Shown one piece after another: positions 7,458 to 12,813 of a stretch of DNA of 12,813 nucleotides. A program made the translations under genes and the position numbers. Location: NCBI RefSeq assembly GCF_035998295.1, contig NZ_DASYHS010000230.1:1-12813 (forward strand), given 5' to 3'. The DNA is from DASYHS01 sp035998295. Its GTDB lineage: Bacteria; Pseudomonadota; Alphaproteobacteria; Azospirillales; Azospirillaceae. Position 1 is the stretch's first letter, and the number at the start of each line of letters is the position of its first letter. Below the pieces are notes generated by a model. The model did not search any database. It was not told where the DNA came from and worked only from the letters and a program-made list of their open reading frames with translations.

Positions 7458-8213
7458 TCAGGCGTCGTAACCGGGCGCGATGCGCGCGACCTCGCGCATC
7501 AGGGCGCGCCATTCCGCGTCGCCGACCTTCTCGCCGCCGAAATCCTCGTGCTGCCCGGCGGTCAGGCGGCAGATGTCGGGGGACAGCAGCCGCAGCGCGG
7601 CGCCGCCGGACTGCGCCAGCAACTGCGCCTCGCAGGCGCGCTGGAGATAGAACATCAGCGTGAAGGCTTCGCCGATCGTGCGGCCGGCCGTCAGGAGCCC
7701 GTGGTTGCGCAGGATCATCGCCCTGCGGTCGCCCAGGTCCTCGACCAGGGTCCGGCGCTCGCCGTCCAGCAGCGCGATCCCTTCGTAGTCGTGATAGGCG
7801 AGGCGGTCGTAGAACTGCAGCGCGAACTGGCTGACGGGCAGCAGGCCGCCCTCCTGGGCGGAGACGGCGACGCCGGCCGGCGTGTGCGTGTGCATCACGC
7901 AGGCGACGTCCGGCCGGGCCTCGTGTATGGCCCCGTGGATCAGGTAGCCCGCGGGGTTGACCTGGGACCGCCCCTGCGGTTCCGGCGGGCCGCCGAGCCG
8001 GACCTCGATCAGGTTGCTGGCGGTGATCTCGGTGAAGAGCAGGCCGTAGGCGTTGATCAGGATGCGCTCCCCGTCTCCCGGCGCGCGGGCGGAGATGTGC
8101 GTCGAGACGAGATCGCTCATGCCGAAATGGTGGGCGAGCCGGTAGCAGGCGGCGAGCTGGCGGCGGATCGCCGCCTCGTCGTCCTCGTCCTCGCGTCTCG
8201 TCCCGGCCATCAT
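7458..8213 (-). CDS. Class II aldolase/adducin family protein
   Basis: The 251-residue protein has the class II aldolase/adducin fold. The three zinc ligands are present: H108 and H110 in VMHTHTPAG and H171 in LRNHGLL. The acid that acts in catalysis in L-fuculose-1-phosphate aldolase (Glu73, 19 residues before the first zinc His) falls on G89 here (context NPAGYLIHG), so classical aldolase chemistry is doubtful. Many adducin-like bacterial relatives with an NPAG motif share this lack; some relatives act as decarboxylases, epimerases or dehydratases. It is the first gene of the minus-strand operon. The ATG at 8213 is 6 bases from an AGAAGG ribosome binding site (8220-8225, reverse); the next in-frame ATG at 8210 is equally possible. 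The palindrome at 8228-8237 lies just upstream and probably controls the operon. Confidence 0.87.
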   Translation of the reverse strand: MMAGTRREDEDDEAAIRRQLAACYRLAHHFGMSDLVSTHISARAPGDGERILINAYGLLFTEITASNLIEVRLGGPPEPQGRSQVNPAGYLIHGAIHEARPDVACVMHTHTPAGVAVSAQEGGLLPVSQFALQFYDRLAYHDYEGIALLDGERRTLVEDLGDRRAMILRNHGLLTAGRTIGEAFTLMFYLQRACEAQLLAQSGGAALRLLSPDICRLTAGQHEDFGGEKVGDAEWRALMREVARIAPGYDA

Positions 8214-8227
8214 TCATCGCCTTCTAA

Positions 8228-8237
8228 CTGTCGACAG
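8228..8237. promoter_or_regulatory. Putative GntR operator 1 (CTGTCGACAG)
   Basis: This perfect 10-bp palindrome lies 14 bases upstream of the aldolase-like start, just before its ribosome binding site. Its TGTCGACA core matches the TTGTC-GACAA style of sites used by FCD-type GntR regulators. Identical or near-identical sites recur at 8331-8338 and 9032-9041. Binding here would block transcription of the minus operon just after initiation. Confidence 0.7.
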
Positions 8238-8243
8238 ATTGGA

Positions 8244-8272
8244 AGGCTTGACTCGATTCCGGCGTTTGTCAA
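8244..8272 (-). promoter_or_regulatory. Candidate sigma70-type promoter of the catabolic operon
   Basis: On the minus strand a perfect TTGACA (-35, 8272-8267) is followed after 17 bases by AAGCCT (-10, 8249-8244). The -10 is weak, with only the second A and the last T matching the consensus. Transcription would start around 8237, inside operator 1. This is a pattern match only. Confidence 0.35.
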
Positions 8273-8280
8273 ATGGAATC
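8255..8280. repeat. Inverted repeat GATTCC...GGAATC in the divergent promoter region
   Basis: GATTCC (8255-8260) and GGAATC (8275-8280) are perfect 6-base arms with a 14-base spacer. The spacer contains TTTGTCAAA and hence both candidate -35 boxes. It could be a site for a second regulator or an activator, or chance; the sequence does not decide. Confidence 0.4.
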
Positions 8281-8294
8281 CGGTTGAATAACGT
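8266..8294 (+). promoter_or_regulatory. Candidate sigma70-type promoter of gntR
   Basis: TTGTCA (8266-8271) and TAACGT (8289-8294) are separated by 17 bases. The -35 matches the consensus at five of six positions, and the -10 at the three most conserved ones. The -35 coincides with that of the divergent operon through the odd palindrome TTTGTCAAA (8265-8273). Transcription would begin near 8301, upstream of operator 2 and the GTG at 8354. Confidence 0.4.
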
Positions 8295-8330
8295 TGGGAT
8301 TGGTGCCAGAAGGGATGAGGTTGCATCGGT

Positions 8331-8338
8331 TGTCGACA
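8331..8338. promoter_or_regulatory. Putative GntR operator 2 (TGTCGACA)
   Basis: This perfect 8-bp palindrome is identical to the core of operators 1 and 3. It lies 15 bases upstream of the preferred GTG start of gntR, where a bound repressor would give autoregulation. Its centre is 102 bp from that of operator 1. Confidence 0.62.
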
Positions 8339-8353
8339 CTTGGGGAGACGAGA

Positions 8354-9052
8354 GTGACGGGTGGCGGTCCGGTATTCCAGCCATTGCCGGCGCTGGAGGG
8401 GAGGAGCCTCGTCCAGCGCGTCGAGCGGGAGCTGCTGCGCGCCATCGTCGAAGGGCGGATCGAACTGGGCGAGCGCATCGTCGAGGCCGAGTACGCCCGC
8501 CAGCTCGGCATCAGCCGGGCGCCCCTGCGCGAGGCCGCGCGCCTGCTGGAGCAGCGCGGCCTGCTGATCGCGCGGCCCAACCGCGGCTTCTTCGTCCGCC
8601 GCTACACGGCGGGAGAGCTCGACGACCTGTACGGCCTGAGGATCTGCCTTGAGCGCTATGCCGTGACGGAGGCGACCAGCCGGGCCAGCGTGGCCGAGCT
8701 GGGCGGGCTCGCCTCCCAGCTCGCCCGCATGACCGACGCGGCGGTGCGCGGCGACCGCTTCGCGATCGTCGAGGAGGACATCGGCTTCCACCGCCTGCTC
8801 TGCGACATGAGCGGGAACACCCGGCTGCGGCGCACCTTCGAGGATCTGGCCGTCGACCTCGCGATCCTGATCTCCCGCCTGGCCGACCTGGACGTCGACC
8901 CGCGCATCGTGGTGGAGAGCCACACCGAGTTCCTGACCGCCATCCTCGCCCGCGACGGCGTGCGCGCCACCGAAGCGATCGACGACCACATCCGCGGCGC
9001 CTGGACCGAGATGCGCCAGTCCGCGGGCATTCTGTCGACAGTTCCGGCATAA
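8354..9052 (+). CDS. GntR family transcriptional regulator, FCD (FadR-type) subfamily
   Basis: The 232-residue protein has an N-terminal winged helix-turn-helix (about residues 17-84, including EAEYARQLGISRAPLREAAR and the LEQRGLL wing region), followed by an all-helical FCD ligand domain. The four residues that bind a metal in many FCD proteins are present: D142 and H146 in EDIGFHRLL, H190 in ESHTEF and H212 in DDHI. This predicts sensing of a carboxylate through a metal ion. The GTG at 8354 is chosen because GGGGAG (8342-8347) is correctly spaced and because it leaves the palindrome at 8331 in the leader. An ATG at 8315 and a TTG at 8294 in the same frame are less likely. The gene diverges from the TRAP operon and is followed after 23 bases by the dehydrogenase. 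It probably represses both units until the imported acid, or a product of it, is bound. Confidence 0.9.
   Translation: MTGGGPVFQPLPALEGRSLVQRVERELLRAIVEGRIELGERIVEAEYARQLGISRAPLREAARLLEQRGLLIARPNRGFFVRRYTAGELDDLYGLRICLERYAVTEATSRASVAELGGLASQLARMTDAAVRGDRFAIVEEDIGFHRLLCDMSGNTRLRRTFEDLAVDLAILISRLADLDVDPRIVVESHTEFLTAILARDGVRATEAIDDHIRGAWTEMRQSAGILSTVPA
9032..9041. promoter_or_regulatory. Putative GntR operator 3 (CTGTCGACAG), inside the gntR 3' end
   Basis: This is the same perfect 10-bp palindrome as operator 1, set in the last codons of gntR (context ILSTVPA), 34 bases upstream of the dehydrogenase ATG. It could control a separate dehydrogenase promoter or act as a roadblock to read-through from gntR. 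No convincing -35/-10 pair was identified next to it. Confidence 0.6.
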
Positions 9053-9075
9053 CCCCGATCAGGGAGAGCGCACCC

Positions 9076-10050
9076 ATGATGACGCCCGCCTCTTTCCCGG
9101 CCGCCTCCTTCCCGCCGGCGGTATTCCCGGACGCCGTGCCGGCCCTGCTGGAAGCGTTCACGCCGGCGGCGCGGGACCTGCTTCCGGGCCTGGTGATCCA
9201 CGAGGGGGTGCCCGACCGCGCCGCGCTGATCGGGCGCCTGCGCGGCCATGTCGGCTTCCTCAACAACGAGAGCTACGTCGACGACGAGGTCCTCGACGCG
9301 TGCCCGGAGCTGAAGGTGATGGTGTTCCTGGGCACCGGCGTCTCCAGCTATGTCGACCTCGCCGCCTGCGCGCGGCGCGGGGTCATGGTGCGCAACGTCG
9401 TGCGCTACGGCGACCGCACCGTCGCGGAGCACACGGTCGGGCTGCTGTTCGCGGTGTTCCGCCGGATCGCGCAGCAGGACGCGGCGCTGCGCGCCGGGCG
9501 CTGGCAGGGCGGCACGATCGGCGAGCTGCGGGGCCGGACGATCGGCATCGTCGGCTTCGGCGGGGTCGGGCGGGAGGTGGCGGACCTGGCGCGTGCGCTG
9601 GGGATGCGGGTCCTGTGCTGGACGCGCACGTCGCCGGCGGACGCCGTCCATTGCGAGTTCGTCGGCCTGGACGAGCTGCTGGCCCGGGCGGACGTGGTAT
9701 CGCTGCATATCGGACTGACGGAGGAGACGCGCGGGTTCCTGGACGCCGGGCGCCTGCGCCGGATGAAGCGCGGCGCGGTCCTGATCAACACCGCCCGCGG
9801 GGCCGTGCTGGACGAGGGGGAGCTGGCCTCGATGCTCCGCGACGGCCATCTGTCGGCGGCCGGCCTCGACGTCTACACGGTCGAGCCGCTGCCGCCGGGG
9901 CACGAGCTGACGACGCTGCCGAACGTCACCTTGACCTGCCACACGGGATGGCAGAGCCCGGAGGCGGCCGAGCGGCTGATGACCTACGGCGCGCGCGCAC
10001 TGCGCGAGGAGCTGGAGGCGTATGCCGCGGGGGCGGCCGCCTCGCACTAG
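9076..10050 (+). CDS. D-isomer-specific 2-hydroxyacid dehydrogenase
   Basis: The 324-residue protein interconverts a 2-oxo acid and a D-2-hydroxy acid using a nicotinamide cofactor. The Rossmann motif is GFGGVG (G160, G162, G165). The catalytic triad is complete: R241 in NTARGAV, E270 in DVYTVEPLP and H289 in TCHTGWQSPEA. The position after the second strand reads CWTRT (R184) instead of the acidic residue that favours NAD+, so NADP(H) use is plausible, as in GhrA-type glyoxylate/hydroxypyruvate reductases. It resembles phosphoglycerate dehydrogenase-like members but lacks their regulatory ACT domain. An AGGGAG ribosome binding site at 9061-9066 supports the ATG at 9076; the next codon is also ATG. 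It follows gntR and the palindrome at 9032-9041, so it probably belongs to the same regulon as the TRAP operon. The stop is 3 bases from that of the convergent antiporter. Confidence 0.9.
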   Translation: MMTPASFPAASFPPAVFPDAVPALLEAFTPAARDLLPGLVIHEGVPDRAALIGRLRGHVGFLNNESYVDDEVLDACPELKVMVFLGTGVSSYVDLAACARRGVMVRNVVRYGDRTVAEHTVGLLFAVFRRIAQQDAALRAGRWQGGTIGELRGRTIGIVGFGGVGREVADLARALGMRVLCWTRTSPADAVHCEFVGLDELLARADVVSLHIGLTEETRGFLDAGRLRRMKRGAVLINTARGAVLDEGELASMLRDGHLSAAGLDVYTVEPLPPGHELTTLPNVTLTCHTGWQSPEAAERLMTYGARALREELEAYAAGAAASH

Positions 10051-10053
10051 GCG

Positions 10054-11874
10054 CTACTCCGCGGCCGAGGCCCGCGCGCCGGCGCGGCGCCGGCGGACCA
10101 CCCGCGCGAGGGCGGCGCGCAGCCGGTCTATCGGCGGCCGTTTCGGCGGCGCGGGGCGGCTCGGCTCGACCGCGAGGCCGACCTCGCTGATCCGGCCCTC
10201 GTCGTCGAGCGTGCGGATGATCAGCTCGACCGGCCCGTAGGAGATCCGGTCCCCGACCTCGACATGGCCGGAGAAGGCACGCTGGAGCAGGTCGACGACC
10301 GTCAGCTCGGTATCCTCGGGCTTCGGGGCGAAGCCGTAGGCGGCGGCGACGGTGCCGAGCTGGGCGTCGGGCTTCAGCGTGAAGTCGCCGAAGAACTCCC
10401 GGTCGTCGGCGTTGACCGGGACGGGGGCCGCGAACAGGCGGTCCAGCATCTGCACCTGCTGCGGCGGCGCGAAGATGTACACGTAGTCGTTCGGCTGCAG
10501 CCGCCCCGCCTGGTGCAGGCGCATCGTCTGGCCCGCGCGCACGACCAGGGACGGGCGCGCCCAGCGCGGGATGCGGTGCCCTTCGGCGACCGAGCTGCCC
10601 TCGGCGATCCGGTAGGCCACCACCTCGTGGCTGGCGCCGCCGGGCAGGTCCAGCTCGAACCGTTCCACAACGCCCCGGCGCGGCGGCACGATCAGCCCCA
10701 GCCTGCGGGCCATCGGCCGCACCGTCCAGCCCTGGACGACCAGCGAGGTCAGCACGACGATGAAGGCGACGTTGAAGAAGGTCTGCGTGTTGGACAGGCC
10801 GCCGATGACCGGCAGGATCGCCAGCAGGATCGAGACCGCGCCGCGCAGGCCGACCCAGGCGATGAAGACGGTCTCGTTGCGCTGGAAGCGGAACGGGGCG
10901 AGGCACAGCCAGATCGCCAGCGGCCGGCCGACGAAGATCAGGAACAGGGCGAGCGCGACCGCGGGCACGATGACCGCCGGGAAGGTGCTGGGCGTGGCGA
11001 GCAGGCCCAGGGTCAGGAACATCGCGATCTGGGCCAGCCACATCATGCCGTTCTGGAAGCGGCGCAGGACGTTGATGGAGCGCAGCCGCCGGTTGCCCGC
11101 GACGACGCCGGCCACGTAGACGGCGAGGAACCCGCTGCCGCCCACCATCCCCGTGGCGGCGAAGAGGCACAGCGCCAGCGCCAGGACGAAGACCGGGTAC
11201 AGCCCCGGGTCGACGTCGAGGACGTTGACGACCCGCGCGATCAGGTAGCCGCCGGCGAGCCCGGCGATGGCGCCGACGCCGATCTGCATCCCGAAGGCCT
11301 GGAGCAGGTTCAAGGTCAGCGGCCCCTCGGCCGTTCCCGCGGCAATCAGTTCGACGAGGGTGATCGTCAGGAAGATCGCCACCGGGTCGTTCGAGCCGGA
11401 CTCGACCTCCAGCGTCGAGCGCACGCGCTCGCGCAGGGTCACGCCGCCGACCCGGAGCAGGAAGAACACCGCCGCCGCGTCGGTCGAGGACACGATCGCG
11501 CCCAGCAGCAGCGCCTCCAGCCAGGACAGGTCGAACAGCAGGTAGGCCGCGCCGCCGACCAGCCCGGTCGTCAGCAGCACGCCGCCCGTGGCCAGGACCA
11601 GGGCCGGCCAGGCCGCCACCCGTATGGTGCTGAGGCGCGTCTCGAAGCCGGAATCGAAGAGGATGACCGCCAGCGCGATCGAGCCGATGAAATAGGCGAC
11701 CGGGCCGTTGTCGAAGTCGAGGCCGAGCACGCCGTCCTCGCCCGCGAGCAGGCCGACCACCAGGAAGACGAGCAGAAGGGGGGCGCCGACCCGGAAGGAG
11801 ACGAGGCTGGTCAGCACGCTCAATGCGACGAGACCGGCGCCGATCAGGACGGCGAGGTTCATCGTGTCGAGCAT
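10054..11874 (-). CDS. nhaP2: Potassium/proton antiporter, NhaP2/CvrA-like (CPA1 family)
   Basis: The 606-residue protein exports K+ (or Na+) in exchange for protons across the inner membrane. The first ~390 residues form about 12 membrane segments with CPA1 transport motifs: LFDSGFETR near 72-80, SSTDAAAVFFLLR with T131-D132, and ESGSNDPVAIFLT with the ion-binding N162-D163. The C-terminal part is cytoplasmic: a TrkA-C-like domain (about 405-480, including VAYRIAEGSSVAEGHRIP and NDYVYIFAPP), then a CorC/HlyC-like domain (about 495-570), and a basic tail rich in Arg and Ala. This three-part layout is that of NhaP2. The ATG at 11874 has a GGGAG ribosome binding site about 9 bases upstream; the in-frame ATG at 11862 is an alternative. 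It diverges from the XRE gene and converges on the dehydrogenase with 3 bases between stops. It has no clear link to the catabolic locus. Confidence 0.9.
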   Translation of the reverse strand: MLDTMNLAVLIGAGLVALSVLTSLVSFRVGAPLLLVFLVVGLLAGEDGVLGLDFDNGPVAYFIGSIALAVILFDSGFETRLSTIRVAAWPALVLATGGVLLTTGLVGGAAYLLFDLSWLEALLLGAIVSSTDAAAVFFLLRVGGVTLRERVRSTLEVESGSNDPVAIFLTITLVELIAAGTAEGPLTLNLLQAFGMQIGVGAIAGLAGGYLIARVVNVLDVDPGLYPVFVLALALCLFAATGMVGGSGFLAVYVAGVVAGNRRLRSINVLRRFQNGMMWLAQIAMFLTLGLLATPSTFPAVIVPAVALALFLIFVGRPLAIWLCLAPFRFQRNETVFIAWVGLRGAVSILLAILPVIGGLSNTQTFFNVAFIVVLTSLVVQGWTVRPMARRLGLIVPPRRGVVERFELDLPGGASHEVVAYRIAEGSSVAEGHRIPRWARPSLVVRAGQTMRLHQAGRLQPNDYVYIFAPPQQVQMLDRLFAAPVPVNADDREFFGDFTLKPDAQLGTVAAAYGFAPKPEDTELTVVDLLQRAFSGHVEVGDRISYGPVELIIRTLDDEGRISEVGLAVEPSRPAPPKRPPIDRLRAALARVVRRRRAGARASAAE

Positions 11875-11971
11875 GCAGGCATCTCCCGGAAGCGGCGGTC
11901 CGTGTTTCGGCTGGCGGGGTGGTGGGACATATGGCTGCTCATCCGGCCGAGTTCAACCCTTTTGGCCGATC

Positions 11972-12000
11972 TTGACCTTCGTGGACGCGGCGACTATGTC
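11972..12000 (+). promoter_or_regulatory. Candidate promoter of the XRE gene
   Basis: TTGACC (11972-11977) and TATGTC (11995-12000) are 17 bases apart. The -35 matches the consensus at five of six positions, and the -10 at the first three. If real, it places the transcript start on or next to the ATG at 12008. It is a pattern match only. Confidence 0.3.
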
Positions 12001-12259
12001 CATGGCGATGTTCACTCCCGAGCAATGCCGGGCGGCCAGGGCGCTGCTGGACTGGTCCCAAGCGGAACTCGCCAAACGGTCCGGCGTGGCCTGGAGCACG
12101 GTGAAGTCCTTCGAAGGCGGCAAGCACGCGCTGCTGCGCGCGAACCGCACCGTCATCCGGGCCGCCTTCGAGGCGGGCGGGATCGTGTTCCTCGACCCCG
12201 AGGACGATTTGGGGCCGGGGGTGCGCCTGCGCCGGGCGCCGGAGCCGTGGCAGCCCTAG
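11996..12259 (+). CDS. Small XRE-type helix-turn-helix transcriptional regulator
   Basis: The 87-residue protein is a single Cro/C1-type helix-turn-helix domain. The recognition unit is ALLDWSQAELAKRSGVAWST followed by VKSFEGGKH, and the sequence ends with the segment (IVFLDPEDDLGPGVRLRRA) usual in this widespread family of 70-90 residue regulators, so the domain is complete. The start is uncertain: ATG codons at 11996, 12002 and 12008 are all in frame and none has a good ribosome binding site. The family N-terminus (MFTPEQCRAARALL) favours 12008. A TTGACC/TATGTC pair at 11972-12000 would start transcription near 12008, which suggests a leaderless message. The TAG stop (12257-12259) is part of a CTAG that borders an IS701-family relic. 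The target is unknown; regulation of itself or of the divergent antiporter is possible. Confidence 0.8.
   Translation: MSMAMFTPEQCRAARALLDWSQAELAKRSGVAWSTVKSFEGGKHALLRANRTVIRAAFEAGGIVFLDPEDDLGPGVRLRRAPEPWQP
12256..12259. other. CTAG target tetranucleotide at the IS left edge
   Basis: CTAG directly precedes the left end of the IS701-family relic, and the family is known to insert at YTAG and duplicate these four bases. The second copy is not seen on the right side (AGAG at 12733-12736), so it has mutated, been lost, or the outer boundary has been altered. The TAG here is also the stop codon of the XRE gene. Confidence 0.5.
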
Positions 12260-12260
12260 T

Positions 12261-12275
12261 ACTCCTGTGTCACAA
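12261..12275 (+). repeat. IS701-relic terminal inverted repeat, left
   Basis: ACTCCTGTGTCACAA here matches the reverse complement of 12717-12731 (ACTGCTGTGTCGCAA) at 13 of 15 positions. It marks the left end of the element. Confidence 0.85.
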
Positions 12276-12695
12276 GCAGCGAGTCGGATGGTATTCGCGC
12301 GCTGAGGCAGCAGGGGGCATGTCGGCAAGCGGCGCGCCAAGCCGACGGCGAGTTGCCGACGCAGGGAGGCAACGGACGTTGGCACGCGGCGCTCAGGATG
12401 CACCAGCGCCAGCGCGTCTGGAAACCCGCGGACAGGGCAGACGCCGTGATCCGGTCCTTGTCGAACCGCCACCCTGCTTGCCAGGCGGGCCGCACTACTG
12501 CCGCGCTACACCGACCGTGCGTTTGCCTTTCTTGGGCAGGCCGGTATCAATGATGAAGCGACTGGTGCGCGACCTGAACGCGTTGCGGAGCGTCGGGCGC
12601 CGATCGGCATGCCTCAGAACACAGGCAATCGCTTCCCGATACTCGTCGGACCGACGCTCAACCGCGTCCTGCCGATGCAAACTCGTCTGTGCCAT
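12270..12695 (-). pseudogene. IS701-family transposase, internally deleted and frameshifted
   Basis: Only fragments of a normally 400-plus-residue transposase remain. From the ATG at 12695 the frame reads MAQTSLHRQDAVERRSDEY and then HADRRPTLRN, a typical N-terminus. A second register then gives RVQVAHQSLHH (ending at 12550), and the first register resumes as FIIDTGLPKKGKRTVGVARQ (12557-12498), where the family has IIDDTGxPKKG around the first catalytic Asp; one Asp of the pair is missing. The next codon is TAG (12497-12495) where the family has Tyr, before CGxxGKQ. After that most of the DDE core is absent, and HPERRVPTSVASLRRQLAV (12400 onward, another register) matches a C-terminal tail. 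It is clearly inactive. The family assignment is from remembered motifs; the deletion sizes cannot be stated exactly. Confidence 0.8.
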
Positions 12696-12716
12696 TCCCC
12701 TTGTATAGGGTGCACA

Positions 12717-12731
12717 TTGCGACACAGCAGT
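12717..12731 (-). repeat. IS701-relic terminal inverted repeat, right
   Basis: This is the partner of 12261-12275, in inverted orientation. It lies 22 bases outside the presumed transposase start at 12695, as expected for the 5' end of the element. Confidence 0.85.
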
Positions 12732-12732
12732 G

Positions 12733-12813
12733 AGAGGTCATTTGTAACGGTGCATGAAAATCCGCGACGGGTTAGGTGCATTTGGTGAGTAGAGGACGCC
12801 GAAAAGTGTCTCG
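12733..12813. other. 81-base tail without a recognised gene
   Basis: I see no recognisable gene here. A minus-strand frame is open from the window edge to a TGA at 12738-12740 (last residues SRIFMHRYK) and could be the 3' end of a gene beyond the window, but 25 codons are too few to judge. The heptamer GGTGCAT occurs twice in direct orientation. Confidence 0.3.

Larger units (their letters stand above)
12260..12732 (-). mobile_element. Degenerate IS701-family insertion sequence
   Basis: A 473-bp segment is bounded by terminal inverted repeats at 12261-12275 and 12717-12731 and contains fragments of an IS701-type DDE transposase on the minus strand. Intact IS701 elements are about 1.3-1.4 kb, so roughly two thirds of the interior is gone while both ends remain. 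The left side abuts a CTAG, the expected target for this family. The right side has no matching duplication. The element cannot encode its own transposase; with both ends present it could still be moved by an active relative elsewhere in the genome. No functional gene lies within it. Confidence 0.82.

Noticed and set aside
12256..12495. Minus-strand frame of 79 codons ending near the XRE stop
   Set aside because: It begins inside the transposase relic and runs to the IS end in a register that shows little resemblance to the family; it is debris of the deleted transposase, not a gene.
10264..12708. An 814-codon open frame on the + strand
   Set aside because: It lies antisense to the antiporter gene and runs on through the XRE gene in another register and the IS relic. 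Its translation is low-complexity, rich in Arg, Gln, Asp and Ala, as expected of a high-GC shadow frame, while the antiporter on the other strand has clear family motifs.
12758..12796. Small + strand frame (MKIRDGLGAFGE)
   Set aside because: It has only 12 codons, with no ribosome binding site and no context that supports translation.
1..12813. CRISPR arrays, tRNA and rRNA genes, phage genes, toxin-antitoxin pairs
   Set aside because: No regularly spaced repeats, no tRNA or rRNA segments that I recognised, and no phage or toxin motifs were seen. The single XRE gene has no toxin-like partner beside it.

Overview
The window is about 70% G+C, tightly packed, and reads as chromosome of a high-GC alphaproteobacterium, probably Rhodospirillales. 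The main clue is a left-hand run of a DUF2066-like protein, a CDP-alcohol phosphatidyltransferase, an AI-2E/PerM-type permease and the DnaA-regulator HdaA, a gene order I associate with that group. The lineage call is inference from gene order and composition, not a database result.

Region 1 (1-2686, + strand) is this housekeeping run. The genes sit close together, and the permease and hdaA overlap by 4 bases.

Region 2 (2680-10050) is an accessory catabolic locus. A six-gene minus-strand operon runs leftward from 8213: class II aldolase/adducin-like protein, TRAP solute-binding protein (DctP), TRAP small permease (DctQ), TRAP large permease (DctM), a cupin resembling 2,4'-dihydroxyacetophenone dioxygenase, and a class III PLP aminotransferase of the GSA-aminomutase-like type. 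Diverging from it on the + strand are a GntR/FCD-family regulator and a D-2-hydroxyacid dehydrogenase. A palindrome, CTGTCGACAG or its core TGTCGACA, occurs three times, each at a transcriptional decision point: in the leader of the minus operon, in the leader of gntR, and at the 3' end of gntR just before the dehydrogenase. The simplest model is that the GntR protein senses a carboxylate and controls both arms. The TRAP system would import the carboxylate, and the aminotransferase, dehydrogenase, cupin and aldolase-fold protein would process it. The exact substrate cannot be read from the sequence.

Region 3 (10054-12259) holds a CPA1-type K+/H+ antiporter (NhaP2/CvrA-like, minus strand), whose stop lies only 3 bases from that of the convergent dehydrogenase. 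Diverging from it is a small XRE-type helix-turn-helix protein (+ strand).

Region 4 (12260-12732) is a decayed IS701-family insertion sequence of about 470 bp. It keeps both terminal inverted repeats (13 of 15 positions matching) and abuts a CTAG target tetranucleotide that contains the stop codon of the XRE gene. Its transposase (minus strand) is a pseudogene with several internal deletions, frameshifts and a nonsense codon. The last 81 bases hold no gene I recognise.
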